From: Sparassis latifolia
Lineage: Eukaryota; Basidiomycota; Agaricomycetes; Polyporales; Sparassidaceae
DNA length: 64,000 nt
NCBI GenBank assembly: GCA_018466975.1
Contig: CM031553.1
Span: 806,001 to 870,000 of the forward strand
Direction: 5' to 3'
In this document: piece after piece, positions 1-12,397 of the stretch
Position numbering within the stretch: the first letter of the stretch is position 1
Layout: the number at the start of each line of letters is the position of its first letter
Made by a program: the position numbers and the translations under genes
The notes under the pieces: model-generated
Databases searched by the model: none
What the model was told of the DNA's origin: nothing
The model's input: only the letters and a program-made list of their open reading frames with translations

Positions 1-2702
1 ATGAGCGCGCCTTTCCTGCCCGTCTTTGTCTTCGACGGGCCAAAGCGCCCCGAGATTAAGCGCGGAAAACATATTAGCGGAAATAACCATTGGCTCATTC
101 AGGGAATGCAGGAGATCATTAACGCCTTCGGTTTCGAGTGGAGAATCGTGCGCGTGTTTCACTCCGTAATCTCCCACAGTCGGGCTTATAATTTATTAGG
201 CCCCTGGCGAAGCTGAAGCTGAGCTGGCGTACATGAACCGCGTCGGCGTCATTGATGCCGTGATGACGGACGACGTTGATACCTTTGTCTTCGGCGCAGC
301 GATGGTTGTGCGCAAGTAAGCCTTCATCCATCTCAAGGGAGCCTAATATTCATCCCGAATGCGCCTACAGCTCCAGCATCACTCTATCCGGGAACAGGGG
401 CCACTCCCTCAAGAACGCGGCAGGGAAGGACGATGGAAACCACGCGGCAACGTACAAGCTGGCAGACATCACGCGGCACCCGGACATCCAGCTGACGCAG
501 GGCGGGCTGATCCTCATCGCGATCCTGCGCGGGGGCGACTATCACCCTGCAGGCCTCGCGGGATGCGGCCCCGCAATCGCGCATGGGCTTGCGCGTTGCG
601 GGTTTGGCGACAGTTTGCTGAACGCGGCGCGCACGCTCTCAGATGAGCACCTGCCCGGCTTCCTGGTCGCGTGGCGTGCGGAGGTGCGCGAGGAATTGCG
701 CACTAATGCACGCGGCCTCCTCCAGCGCAAGAACCCCACGCTAGCGAAGGCGCTGACGGATGACTTCCCGAACATGGAGGTACTCCTGTCGTACACAGAC
801 CCTATCACGTCCGAACCAAAGGGGCGCACGGCACGCAACGTCAACATGGACTGGCAGAAGGAGCCCGACCTTGGCAAGATTGCGGGTCTGTGCGAGATGT
901 ACTTCGAGTGGGGAGTGAAGGAGATCATTATCAAGCGCTTCAGGACCGTCCTCTGGCCGTCGGCCGTTCTGCGCATCTTGCGGCGTTCGGTGCTTATTGC
1001 TGATAAGCGGAAAAACAGATTGGTTGAGCGGGATCCCGGAAACATGCCGGTGACACCCAGGAAGAAGGGCAAACAAGGGAGGCCGACTCCGCCAGGCACG
1101 CCCTCTACGATGATCGCAAAGCACTTCTCGTCGTTGCAGCTCGGCTCACCGTCTCGCAGTCAGGGAGTAGAGTCGGATGACGAGGAGCCAGCAGACAATC
1201 TCGTCGTAAAAATCCACTCTTCGAGGCAGCACGCTTCCACGGACGGCATCCTCGAGTACCGCCTCGAAATCGCGCCCCAACAGCTCGTCCACCTATGCGA
1301 AGAGGGCGTGAAGGGCCTTCGGACCGCTCTTGCCACCGGGCTCGAGGAATCAGACGAGGAAGGAGGTGAGGACGATGAAGACGGCGGGAACAACCGGAAG
1401 ACCAAGGCGAAGAAGCCCCCTCCCGATCCATTGAGCCATCTGCGCATCTGGCTGCCCGCGTGCATGGTGCGCATGGTGCACCCAGACCTCGTTGATGAAT
1501 TTGAGGGTGTGCGGGATAGGCGACAAGCAAAGAAGGCCGGTAAAAGTGCGGCTGGTACCAGCGGCGCAGCAGCTTCTAGAGCGAAGAAGGTTGTCACGAA
1601 AGCTGCTACAGTTGCGGAAGAGGAAGAGGAATATAGCGATTCAGGTCCAAGCCCTGGGGGGACCCAGAAGAAGTCCGCTGCTGCACGGACCGTAAAGAAG
1701 GTCCCTGCAGTGCACTCAGGTGCGGTCGCCGAGAAACCTCGGGAGAAGTCGAAAGCTGCCCAAGCCAATCGTCCTCAGAGGCTGGACGACTTCTTTGCGG
1801 CAAGTAAAAGCACCGCTATTGCGAAGGCAAAGGCACTCGCAAAACCAAGGGTGACGTCCAGCACAGCGAAGATTTCAGCACTGTTTGGTGATTCTCAGGC
1901 CAGCAGCTCTCGCCTTCGGGAAGAAAAGCGTTCCAAGGTCATCGAATTGAGTGATTCCTCAGACGACGATCCGGTATTTCCCACACGTTTGTCGTCGCTC
2001 ACTCAGTCTTCCTGGACAAGTTCATCTGCATCCAGTTCAAGCTTGTTAGCTACCAGCAGCAAAGCAATAAGTGCCCTCTCAGAGCTCGATTCGGATGAAC
2101 CTGTAAAGCTCCCCTCTCGCTCACAGCCTCGGCCGTTTCCTCTGTCGTTCGGTATGGATGACGACTCTGCCTCCACGCACGAGAATAAACGTGACAAGCC
2201 AATAAATATTGGGCGTCCGGCCCTTCCGTCAGAGCGAACACGACAAAGGCCGCCAACTTCGCCCGAGTCTGAGACCTTCGACGCGCAGTTGCGCAAGTCA
2301 CCTCGCAAGTCGCCGAAGCACTCCTCGCCTCATTCATCCCAGACCAAAGATTCCGATGATGACGAAGGCTACGGCTCACCAACGCCTCAGAGGCCCCGAG
2401 CGACTGCCTCGTCAAGCAAACCTCTTCTGGTATCGCCAGTACGCAAGCATGGCTCTTCGAAGCCCGTGGATAGGTCCATAATTGAGATCCTGAGCGATTC
2501 TGACTCAGAGTCGCCTCCTTCCAAATTGGCACCCCTGTTGCTTGCGAAGGCGAGAGCCAACAGGTCCGCCGGAACGCGAACAGCATCTGCGAACTCTATG
2601 ACAGCCAAGGATGGCACTAATGCCACTGCGAAAGCTGCCGCGCCCAAGCCTCGAACTGGCACGTATGGTCCTGAAGATATCATCGATTTAACATGTCCTT
2701 AA
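1..2702 (+). CDS. GEN1/Yen1-like XPG-family structure-specific endonuclease, 5' truncated by window
   Basis: Likely a flap/Holliday-junction endonuclease acting in nuclear DNA repair. Exons read as 1-147, 200-315 and 371-2702, joined by introns 148-199 and 316-370. The XPG N-terminal motif VFVFDGP starts at the window edge, and the true start (family N terminus MGV..) lies to the left. The XPG-I region shows PGEAEAELA, then TDDVDTFVFG, then GGDYHP followed by a GCG helix-hairpin-helix region: these carry the acidic metal-binding residues of the family. The last ~550 residues are low complexity and charged, with a QRLDDFF PIP-like motif and three SUMO-interaction-like motifs (VIELSD, IIEILSD, IIDLT at the very C terminus). 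Assignment to GEN1 rather than FEN1/XPG rests on overall layout and remembered fungal homologues. The gene is convergent with TSC2, 192 bp away. Confidence 0.85.
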
Positions 2703-2894
2703 CCAAGCATTCAGCTTGGTGTAGATGTACAGTTTTTACGATTCCCTATTGTATAGATTCTGGTGAGTGGATAATGGATGATGAGACTGGTATGCTGTGG
2801 TGGCTACAAGGATGAACGAATGAGTTGAAACCAAGGAGGGGAAACAAGGTAGGCCGCAGTAATTTTGGGTGTTGCCACAACTATTAGTACATTC

Positions 2895-5800
2895 CTAGTA
2901 TGCTGTCGTAAAATCTCGGTAAATTTCCTGTCCCATAACGCCGTCGCCAGCTGCAGCTGGCTCCGGTTTATCGGAAGCCGACATCTGCGCTCGGAAGCGT
3001 TTTATCGCCTGGAGGCGCGAACGCCAGTTCGTGGTCATTTCTTCGCGTACAGTGTCGTTCTTTGTATGCTGAAACACAGAAACAAACCAATCAGCCAGGA
3101 GACTGAGTTGGCGGACTAGCAGAGGAAGGTTCTCCGCAGATATCAATTTGAAGTCGCCGATGGGGGTGAACTCGGTCATGCCGGGAGCACGTTGCACAAC
3201 AACTTGGAAGTATTCGTTCTCATGAAAATTGTTTGAGAATGCTGCAATGGCCCCTCGTGAATGAGGCTCGATGACGATGTTCACGAACTGGAACTGTGTG
3301 GACAGAGTGTCGAATCGGTACGGCATGCCCGAATCATTCCAGACGATCCGGACGTAGTCGTTGCCAATATGGCGCTTCTTGTTCGTGCAGCTTTCATCGA
3401 CGGATGATGGCATGAGGGTAGCTGTGTGGTAGAGGATTTGCCCAATGTCGTCCCACCATGCGTACGCGTATTCACCGTCCTCAGCCGGATCCAGACCTCC
3501 AGCATACACATCGACCTGGCCACGTAGATCAATGAGCCTGGCAAGACCCTCCAGGAAGCGGCCATACGCAGGAGATCCGTGAGTATTACGAAGAATTTCG
3601 CCCTCTTTTGTCTGTCCAGGAGCCACATACATGATCCCAACCTTGTGGGTATCAATGACGGGCATTCTGTCCAACGTCCGGAAGAAAGCGGCCATTCTGC
3701 TCGTGTCGGTAACCAAACGCCCTCTAGTTGTTGGTCCGTTGTCCGGATATGACGATATTTGCAGCGCAACGTACGCTGGATCGATTGAAACCTCTTTGCG
3801 CCGTTGGGAAGGAGCTGAGCCGCTCCACACGTAGCCTGTGATTGGGTCAGGACGACGAACAGTCCTATCCGTATCAGTTATGGCATCAGAACAAACCTGG
3901 CACTTCCGTCATTGGTGTTATGTATCAGATAACGAAACATTACTTACGGTCTGCGGATTGGTGCCTTCCGGTCCCTGTTCACCGAGTCCACGCTCCATTG
4001 ACAAGCTAGCAGATATGGATACGAAATCCGGATCAACATCACCAGGCAGAATCATGGGGACGTTTTCTGCTCTGCAGAGAAACTTCGTCAAGCCCGATGC
4101 TCGTCGAGAAAGTACCTCCATCCAGCCGCGCCTTGCCAGCGCACGTATAGTCACCACTGAATTGCCCAGTATCCATGTCTTCTCGCAAAGCGCAGGTTCC
4201 GGCGATCCCTTGGGTACAATCGGATTCATGACGACCTCATCCAGCATCGAGTGAGCAGGGCGCGGATCGGCGCTTGCATAGGCGTAACGTGCAAGCCAGT
4301 CGAAGCATACTTCCGCCGGTTCGTCTACCTCGTTTTTACCCTCGTTCGCAAGTAAGAGTTGCCGAGTGATGAACTTGATGTGGCGAGGTCTGTCTGGAAG
4401 TTTGACAGCCAGGAACCAGAGGTAAACGATGTAGTACGACATGATGCGCACGTGCTGGGAGAGTGCCCACGATATTGATAAAGTCTCATCAGGACGATTG
4501 TGATGTTGCAGATACTGCAGAGCAACACCGAAGACCATCTTGTAGTCTCCGTCGGTAAAATTCGCGTGAAGACTGTGAAGTGAGCCAACGATGGACAAGA
4601 AGTCGATGATATGGACTGCCATGGCTGGATTCGACATGATCTGAGAAAGTTTCTCCAATATCCGAGACAGGTACTTCGTCATCGAAGGTTGCAGCTCGAA
4701 AGCAGACAACGACAGGGCATGGAGACAGCACTTGATGGTGGATGGTTGCCCGCTCAGACCTAAAAGGAAGACTTCAACAAGATGATGTTGAAGTTGGACA
4801 TCCATGAAACACCGCTTATAGCTGATGAGCACTGTTAACGTATGGTATGCCAATCCGTGAGCATCCCGCGGGATAATACCCTCAGGCCACCGCTCGATAG
4901 TCGCGGCCAACTTACCCTCCGAAATTGCTGTGCACAACACAGAGAGCAGTTGCGCGATGACAGCGCGTGATTTCGGTCCGCAAACCAAGTGTTTGTTGGC
5001 CAGCTGTGCAGAGAGGTGGCAAAGGATGTAAGAAAGGATCTCCCATTCCTTCTCCGTCTTGATAATTTCAATGATCTTGAGCAGATACGACGACAGAGGC
5101 AGCACCTTTCTATTCCCAGGGCCTGCGGGATCGTAGGATATAAGGCCTTCGCTGGGGGTGTCAACATCTGTGACAGAAATCATCAACGTCTCCGGGATAG
5201 ACCACATCGGTGCCCTTGCTTTCGGCTGCTGGACAGGTAGAGGTGTGGAAAGTAATCGAGTAGCCACCCTGGAACGACTCCTGCTTGGCTCGATCTTGGA
5301 AGGCGGCCCTCCCCTGCCTCTTGACACCCTCCGCCCATCTCGCTCCTGCGGCACACGAGGGCGTGCCCTGCGAAAGTCTTGGTCAGGACTGACCTCGTCA
5401 GCAGAGCCTGCAGCGTTTGGAGTTCGATTGATCAAGCTGGCCAGATGAGACACATGTCCATGCTTGTCGTAATCTGCGGAGGTAAAGTACAGCCTGTGAT
5501 CACGGTCTACCCTCAGTCGCACGAGAAACTGCAGTACAGCCAATCTCGCCCTCACGCAGTTCGCTGTGGAGATCAGATCGACGAGGGTCCTGAATACACG
5601 CACGCCGAGTTCTGCATTGCCCTCAACAAGGACTAGCGGAGTGAAGGCAAGCTGGCTGAACACAGATACGAGTGCAGCGACCGCGCCCACCGCCTTCGGC
5701 ATCGGCTGGACCTCAGAAACCGGTGATGGAGATTCCATCATAGGTGTTCGATCCTGAGATGGTCGTGGTCGTGACTGCGAGCGCGACGAGTGACCCGAAG

Positions 5801-8224
5801 TGAGGGACGTAAACAGGGACATTACGGAAGGCATTGATGCTTCTTTGTCTCTTGCAGGGGCCTGAACGTCCGACTGCATCCTGGACACAGTAGGAGAGGT
5901 AACCGCGGATGCACCGGGAGAGAATTGCGCCTGTCCATGAGGGGATGGTGACTGCGTCTCCGTCGTTCTGATAGATGTTGCGTCTTCATCATCTTCATGC
6001 TTCTCCGAGGCGACGTCAGTCAAGAAAGTGAGGATCTCTTCGGCGAGTTGTAGATCACTATCGCTAGAGGCCGTCGCGTCCTGTCCATAGTACTCAGCGT
6101 TGCGCAGAACAACTTCATCGCCAAGAATGCGCCACATTATCGACACCGTGACATCATCCATTTCGTCCGACATTTGTTGCCTCCAGAAGTTGAACACAAG
6201 GCTCGCCAGTGGTCTGCGATATACGGGAATATCCTTCACGAATTCCCACACTGATTGCAAAACGTCCATAGCCATCTGGCGTGTCGTCGGTCGAGAAGGA
6301 CTGTACAGATCTGGGATGGCCAACACGCTTCCCCAATAATCCAGCCATGACGGGGATGTCGGCGAGAGACACTGACGCTCAGACATTACAACCAGTAACT
6401 GCGAGGTCTCTGCATCGGGGAGATGGCCAGACACAGAAAGGATAATGGAAGGAAGAACAGGATAGAGAGGAGTCGTCATGAGATCTTGAGCTAAGAAAGT
6501 CGAGAGCGCATTCAGGAATGGCGAAGATTCATCTGTCTGCGAAAGCGAGATGGGAATGATCCCACCCTCCCTAGTTCTTTGCAGAAGACTTGTTGAACGA
6601 CGAAGATATCGATGAGGGTGAAATACACATACTTCAATGAACGGACATAACCGACAAGCTCCTGCAGTATGTCCCCTACAGCGCTGACTTCCTCGTCATC
6701 CACCTCCTCGCCTTCTCCTCTCTCGTCAAGCGCCTGCACTGTGTCCTTCAAGATGCTAGCAATCTCATACAGAACCATCTCCTTGGGTGCGCCGACGATA
6801 TCTGCCTCGTGGTCTTTCTCAATCCATGCTCGAGTGGCACGGCAGAGCACACTCCGGACCCGGATGAGGTCCCAAGAAACTGCTTCATCCTTGGCCCAAG
6901 CAAGTTCCATCAAGCCTCTCTCCAGATCAACTTGCGAAGGGACGCCCGCCGGCGTGTATTGCATGGAAGAGGTACGGGCGATGTAGGCACGGGCGAGGCG
7001 GCTCATGAAAACACGGCGTATCGAACTACGCAGCGTTTTGAGCGCACCTACGGATATCTGGATCGACGTCCGCAGGTCCGGGTGGGAGGGGATGAGAAAA
7101 TGCTTGACCAGCAGCATGCAAGACGAGGAAAACGGGCCTGAAATGAGCTCCTCAAGCATGCTCACAACCCGCTCTTCGAGGGTGCGATCATGCGGCGAGC
7201 TCGAACGCGGAAGAGGCGTGAGCGAGATGCGCGGCAGCGGCGTTGCATAGAAGGCCAGCGCGCGAAAGAGTAGCGGCAAAATCATCTGCAGGTGGCTTGG
7301 GGCTAGCGCCCTTAGCCTTGTGGAGAGGTACGTCAAGTACGCATCCACGGCGAGGTCCGCAGGGTGCTTGAGCAGAAGCAACTGCGGAATCGACGTCGAC
7401 GAGTGATGTCGCCTATGGAGCGAAGGTACGCGTTGCGGCGTTATCTTCAAGTCCGCGACGGGGGACATCGGCGGAGAACGGTGGTCCGTCGGGACAAATA
7501 GCGCCTTGTCAATCAGTCTTCCCCAGAGCTGCAGCACGCCTGATGTGTCCCCAGCCGACAGCCTCGACACGAACTCCGGGTTGCCCACCAGCGCCGTGAG
7601 AAGGGCGGTAAGTTTCTCCACGCTGCGCTGACGTTCTGCACGCTCGTCTTGTGAGATAGTGCCGCGGATCGTCAACCCCTCGAAGGCACCTTCGATCCAA
7701 ACCTCTAGCACTCGAAGAATCGACCCTTCCATCCCAACTGTCTCCGTACCCAAGCTCATAAGCGCATAAAGAGCCTTGTAACGCGGCTCCCAGAGGTCTA
7801 GTGACCAACGCACTGGTGGATCGAGAAATAGGGAGAGACACGTCAACCGATCGGCCGTCGTCAGGAACGCACTCCCGCTATTTTCACAGTAAGCCGCTAA
7901 TATATCGAATCCTGCAACTTGCAGTGCCACGGGCGACTCCGCAGAGCACAGGGAGGCCAGAACAGGATGGAGAAGCGCCAGACGAGGTCTCGGTGCCCTT
8001 CCAGCGAGTGCATTAGTGAGTGCCCGGGCGTGAGTCAGCGAAGGCACCCCAGGAGGAGTCAAGGCCTCAATGAGACTCTCTATCGGCACTTCAGGTACTG
8101 TTGGTGGGACTGCTGGTACGGTTGAAGCCTCTGGTCGCCCTCGACGCCAGCCGAACGAGACGAGTGTTGTATTTGCTCTCTGTCGTGCCGGCCGATTGAC
8201 ATTGTCCGGTTGGCTGGGAGACAT
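2895..8224 (-). CDS. tsc2: Tuberin (TSC2) homologue, Rheb GTPase-activating protein
   Basis: GAP subunit of the TSC complex, which turns off Rheb and so TORC1. Three exons: 8224-6590, 6536-3949 (ending at 3948) and 3896-2895, giving about 1741 residues, close to metazoan tuberin. The N-terminal ~545 residues are helical repeat-like (tuberin N domain; VYFTLIDIFVVQ). The middle is Ser/Pro rich with a second helical block. The C-terminal ~330 residues form the Rap/Ran-GAP domain: DTHKVGIMYV, then KRHIGNDYVRIVWNDSG, whose Asn in HIGND is the catalytic Asn thumb of the family, then FQFVNIVIEPH. Intron 3897-3947 is canonical and phase 0. The first intron, 6537-6589, has a good acceptor (TTTCGCAG) and phase 0 but a poor donor (GTCTTC), so that junction is uncertain. 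Start ATG at 8224 has no in-frame alternative upstream that I can support. Confidence 0.93.
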
Positions 8225-9028
8225 TCAGGCCTATTCGAGGTATTAACAGATGTAAACGACCCGTATAAACGACTCACCCTTGGCGAGACCAATGCAATGA
8301 GCGGCTCAGACGTCGTCACCTGGATCGCTGAGACTGCAAGGCGTTCGATAGCGAGTCGTACAATATAAAGGGGGCTTCAAGGTCCAGTCTAGCTGTCAAG
8401 AATTTCGACTGAACAGTTATATCAAGCTTACTCTCTGAAGCAACCAAAGAGACTAGTCACTGAGGGTATATTGAGGTGTTGGCAACTGCAGCATGAACAA
8501 CTGAGTCACGTTTGTCACAGTTGTACGTTATCTTGCAGAGAACTTACTTCTGCTACTATGGGGCGACGTAAAGGAATCGTGAGATGAAGGATTTTGTCTA
8601 GCGGATTGCCTGGGAGTATGTCGTGGACTACTGCTCATGCATGGTGCAATGACTGAGTTGAATATTTACGGGCGTCTTAGCTGTAGGATTCTACTTACGG
8701 TCAATTCAGAACCACTGACTTCCGCGTAGTTGACCAAGAATAACAAGTTCAGGGAATGTGGACGTGAGGACGGGAGGACTGCAGGCACACTGCATGCGTG
8801 AAAGTCAAGAAGTCGGCAAGTCCGCGGCTTAGCGCCCATCTCGGTGATCGCCTTACGTACAGGAGTCCGCGGCAACGTCCGTTCGCAAATTTCCAGAAAT
8901 CAGGTTTTGAGTTTTCTCCCGCAAGAAGTTCGCCAGGTCTCTTGGCTTTTCTCAATCCGACAATATTATGTGCTCTATGCTCTTTGGGGATCTGCCGGAG
9001 TTGTCTTAGTTAAAATCAGCCTGAAACC

Positions 9029-9238
9029 TCAAGTACCGCGGTGGTGCATGCGAATAAAGACCTGGGAGGAAATCACCTTGCCCAAGCCGCCGGCGTTCTG
9101 GAGCATACTGTAGCCTGCTTCTAACGGAAGAGAAGCATCGGCGCTCCCGTTGATGATGATCAGGTGCACATGTGGGAGATGTTCTCCATGACCAAGATGC
9201 GTCACAGTACATGCCCTGCGTATCCCAAACTTGCTCAA
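9029..9238 (-). pseudogene. Possible remnant of a beta-carbonic anhydrase (weak)
   Basis: One open minus-strand stretch reads HLIIINGSADASLPLE followed by MLQNAGGLGKVISSQ. The family pattern is a hydrophobic strand, a C-x-D-x-R zinc site, then RNAGG and a VISQ-like helix, so spacing and NAGG fit. The zinc-binding Cys and Arg are absent here, and no flanking exons for the rest of the domain are found. If real it is a broken fragment. It may equally be chance similarity; I give it low weight. Confidence 0.2.
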
Positions 9239-9550
9239 GCATCATCGAATCCCTACCGGTACTCCTCCTGCTGGCGTTGCATTCCACAAGTTCCCTTCGT
9301 TCTTCCTGTTCACATTTTTTGATTGAAGGAGCGTGGCACACAGCGCAGAAAGGGCGTGCTCATTTCCGAATCTTCGACGACTTCGGGTATATCTGAATGG
9401 GTCTGTGTTGCATTGGTGAGGCAGCACCTTCTTCCCGTAGAATGGAACTCACACGCATCCGCTGTAGATGCCACGACCTGTGGAGCAAGAACTGTTTGAC
9501 CTCATTTGGCCAAGCCCGACACGAGAATAAAGCACTCGGGCCTGTGTTCC

Positions 9551-9824
9551 AGCTAAATTCAGAACATTAGACGTTTTTCGTTGAAACTCACCTCCCGATT
9601 CTTGTTTGCAGCGCAGCGTTTCAGTGCGGGAATGCTCGCGCTCGCTGGAGATCCGGCGGCAATCCAGCTACACCGGCTGCTTACATTCTCTCAGAGCCTC
9701 AGGTCAAGTCAGTACAGACAGCTTGCCATAATCGGCCTAGGACTGTTTGTTCACACTAAAACACGAACAGATTGAATCGGGAGGTGAGTTTCAACGAGAA
9801 ACGTCTAACGTTCTGGATTTAGCT
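9551..9824. repeat. Inverted repeat, 51-bp arms, 172-bp spacer
   Basis: Arm 9551-9601 (AGCTAAATTC...) and arm 9774-9824 (...GATTTAGCT) are reverse complements at 48 of 51 positions by hand alignment. Both outer ends are AGCT. The spacer is not visibly repeated. I see no target-site duplication beside the arms. It could be a small foldback or MITE-like element, or a local inverted duplication. No transposase is nearby. Confidence 0.85.
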
Positions 9825-10369
9825 GTCTACATAGAAGCTACCCTCCATAGAGAGACACGAACCTGCAGGTTGCGTTTCACTTCTGCTTTCCGTAGTGACA
9901 GGACAATCCTGTATCCGCAGCTGCATAGTGAACGTGGCCTTCGATGGGTACTCTGAAGGCAAAGCATTTGCATGTCGGGGCTTATGCGTAGTAGTCTCAC
10001 CTATTCAATAAAACTATTTTTCTATAGGTCCTTCTTTGTATAAGCATTTGCAACTGTACATAGAACTTGGGTGCTGCCAGAGCCTCACGGTAGTAGAGCA
10101 AGTTGCGGAGAAATATTCGACCTGTCATACCTGGTCCAAATTGGAAGTTTTGGGTGTAAAATACGTTCCACATTTGGGGGAAATTATACACTCCGCCTCC
10201 GCCTTCCGAACTACGTGCGCTCACTGCTCGCTGCTTACACCAGCTTACACACCCCGGACGAGGGGGGTTCACGCAGAACCTCTCTCTTTGTCAACGGAAG
10301 CGTTCCATTCTTTCGAAGACACACGCGTCGCCGTTGGCTTCCCTACTGTATCGTCAATATACACCCGAG

Positions 10370-12397
10370 ATGCATTCCGATGCATTTGATGTCATACCCT
10401 ACGAGGTTCGTGTTCTTCGTTCGGCCTGGAAGTTGCAAGCTCACTCCGCGGTCAGGATATCAAAGGGAACTGGAAAAAGCTAGGCTCCGGATCGTTTGGG
10501 AATGTTTACAGAGGTGCGTATGCCGCCGCGGTTCTTCGATGGGCGGTCGGTCTTAGCATCATACATTCAGGTGTATATCTTGGTCTTGACGTTGCGATCA
10601 AGGAGGTGCTGCCTTCGAATAATTACGATGTGGCAAAATACTTTGAGCGAGAATGGAGACTCATGAAGTGAGTTCGCTCGCGTGGGTCCTGGAGGATTGT
10701 CCTCATAGTATTCCAGGGAAGCGCGCCATCCGAACGTCGTGTTATACCTCGGTCTGTCGCGCGCACCAGACGGGCGGATATTTATCATATCGGAGTACAT
10801 CGACAACGGGAACCTTCGCATGTACATTCACGACAAGAGCAAGCCGTTCCCGTGGCGCCTCAGACTATCGTTCGCAACTGACATCGCGCGCGCCCTGGCG
10901 TACCTCCACGCGCGTAAGTGCATCCACCGCGACCTGAAGGGCGAGAACCTGCTGGTCACCTCGAACGGCCGTCTGAAGATCACGGACTTCGGGTTCGCGC
11001 GCATCGCCGCGCGGAACGAGGAGGAGAGCAAACGGCTCACGTTTTGCGGGACGGACTCGTACATGTCCCCCGAGATCCTGACAGGTACTGAGTTCGACCT
11101 TCCGACGGACATATTCTCTCTTGGTATCATCTTCTGTGAGATCGCGTCGCGCAAGTTGGCCGACGACAACACGTTTAGGCGGTCCCCGCCATCGTTTGCC
11201 ATCGACCCAGACGAAGTCCGCAAACTCGCTGGCCCCGGCTGTCCTCCCGCGTTCATTTCTCTCGCTCTCGAATGTGTCAAGCCAGAGCCGAGCGCACGGC
11301 CGAACACACGGGTGATACTGGACCGGTTACGTGAGATCGAGGCTGAAGTACTGTCGCGTCCATCAGAAGCAGAGGACATGCATCTTGGTACTGTGAAGTT
11401 CATGACTGGGGGGCGCCGTCCAGGTGCTGCTCCTCGCATCCCAAGCTTTGGGATGGGTGTCGGTAAAGACATCGGAAACGGCAATGGTAGCGCGAACTCG
11501 TCGATCGTCGATGCGCACTCCAGCGACGAGGACAGTGACGAGGAGCTCATGCAGGCGGTCGCAAAACTCAGCAACGTGAACCTCGACAATGCATGGACGG
11601 AGGATACAAAGGGTAATATCAACGTTTGATACTGTAATTACTGTGACTGACCGCAGTGGCCACAGCTCGCAGAGGCGACAGCGCCCACCCGCTCATTGAC
11701 AACACCTCCAGCATGTATTCGCAATACAGCACAACCGTCATCCGCTCCCACTCGCCCCAGTACTCCGAGAGCGCCCCGCCCTCCCTCTCGTCCATCCTCA
11801 CGATCCGGCCCTCGCCCAACCCGAACGGTTCAGACGACCTCATCGAGCACCCTCCAGCGACCGGCGCACATGGCCCAACTCCAACAGAATCGCTACTCTC
11901 CATCGAATCCTACTACACCGCCTCGACCACCTCCGAGACTGCGCCTTCCATCGCAGCTGCAACAGAAGGCGGTTCGACGGTCCGCGAGCCCGCGCTACCC
12001 CTCGTGCATCGATTCACACTCCTCAAGCCGGGCGCAAAGCGCATGAGCATCGGCGGCAGCCGCAACGCGTCCCCGACGCGCCACCTGCCCGGGGACGGGC
12101 TGTGGAACCCGCTCGATTTCTTTTTCTCGAGCACTCTGCTGGCGGCGAAGTGCGATGTATGTGCAAAGCGCCTGGGGTGGAAGCCTGTACTCGAGTGTGA
12201 CGACTGTGGCCTGCGGTGTGTGACTGAAGCTCCCTTCGAGCATCCGTAAAAGCTAACTTGTATCCATCAGTGCTCATGTCAAGTGCGGTGAGAACGCCCC
12301 CATGGATTGCGGTATCCGGCAAATGACAGCTCCTGTTCCACTGACCGCAACATCCGCTCCTCCATCCCCACTCGGCAAGGCGAAGCAGAACAAATAA
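10370..12397 (+). CDS. TKL/LIMK-like Ser/Thr protein kinase with C-terminal C1 zinc finger
   Basis: Six exons (10370-10405, 10456-10513, 10571-10667, 10717-11612, 11657-12215, 12271-12397) give 590 residues with all phases matching. The kinase domain spans about residues 13-290: glycine loop GSGSFG at 22, VAIK lysine 42, catalytic HRDLK at 134, DFG at 154, and SPE in the activation segment. All catalytic residues are present, so it should be active. An acidic linker (SSDEDSDEE) and a Ser/Pro-rich region follow. The C terminus carries a C1-type finger: HRF, then CDVC, CDDC, HVKC and a final Cys, with a family-type insertion between the first His and CDVC. C1 fingers bind diacylglycerol or protein partners; whether this one binds lipid cannot be told. 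The short 12-residue first exon is supported by its GTTCGT donor and phase 0. Substrate unknown. Confidence 0.88.

Larger units (their letters stand above)
8225..10369. other. Intergenic region between divergent TSC2 and kinase genes
   Basis: About 2.1 kb without a supported gene. It holds a 51-bp inverted repeat (9551-9601 and 9774-9824) and, on the minus strand near 9029-9200, a short open stretch faintly like a beta-carbonic anhydrase. The rest shows only short scattered ORFs with stops in all frames. Promoters of both flanking genes should lie at its ends; I see no clear TATA box for either. Confidence 0.6.

Noticed and set aside
542..2586. Several long minus-strand ORFs opposite the GEN1-like gene
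   Set aside because: Shadows of a low-complexity Ser/Lys/Glu-rich coding region; no conserved product.
3837..3866. Alternative acceptors for the last TSC2 intron (GGATAG, ATCACAG)
   Set aside because: Phase does not match the donor at 3947; the acceptor at 3897 (TGCCAG) gives phase 0 and a 51-bp intron.
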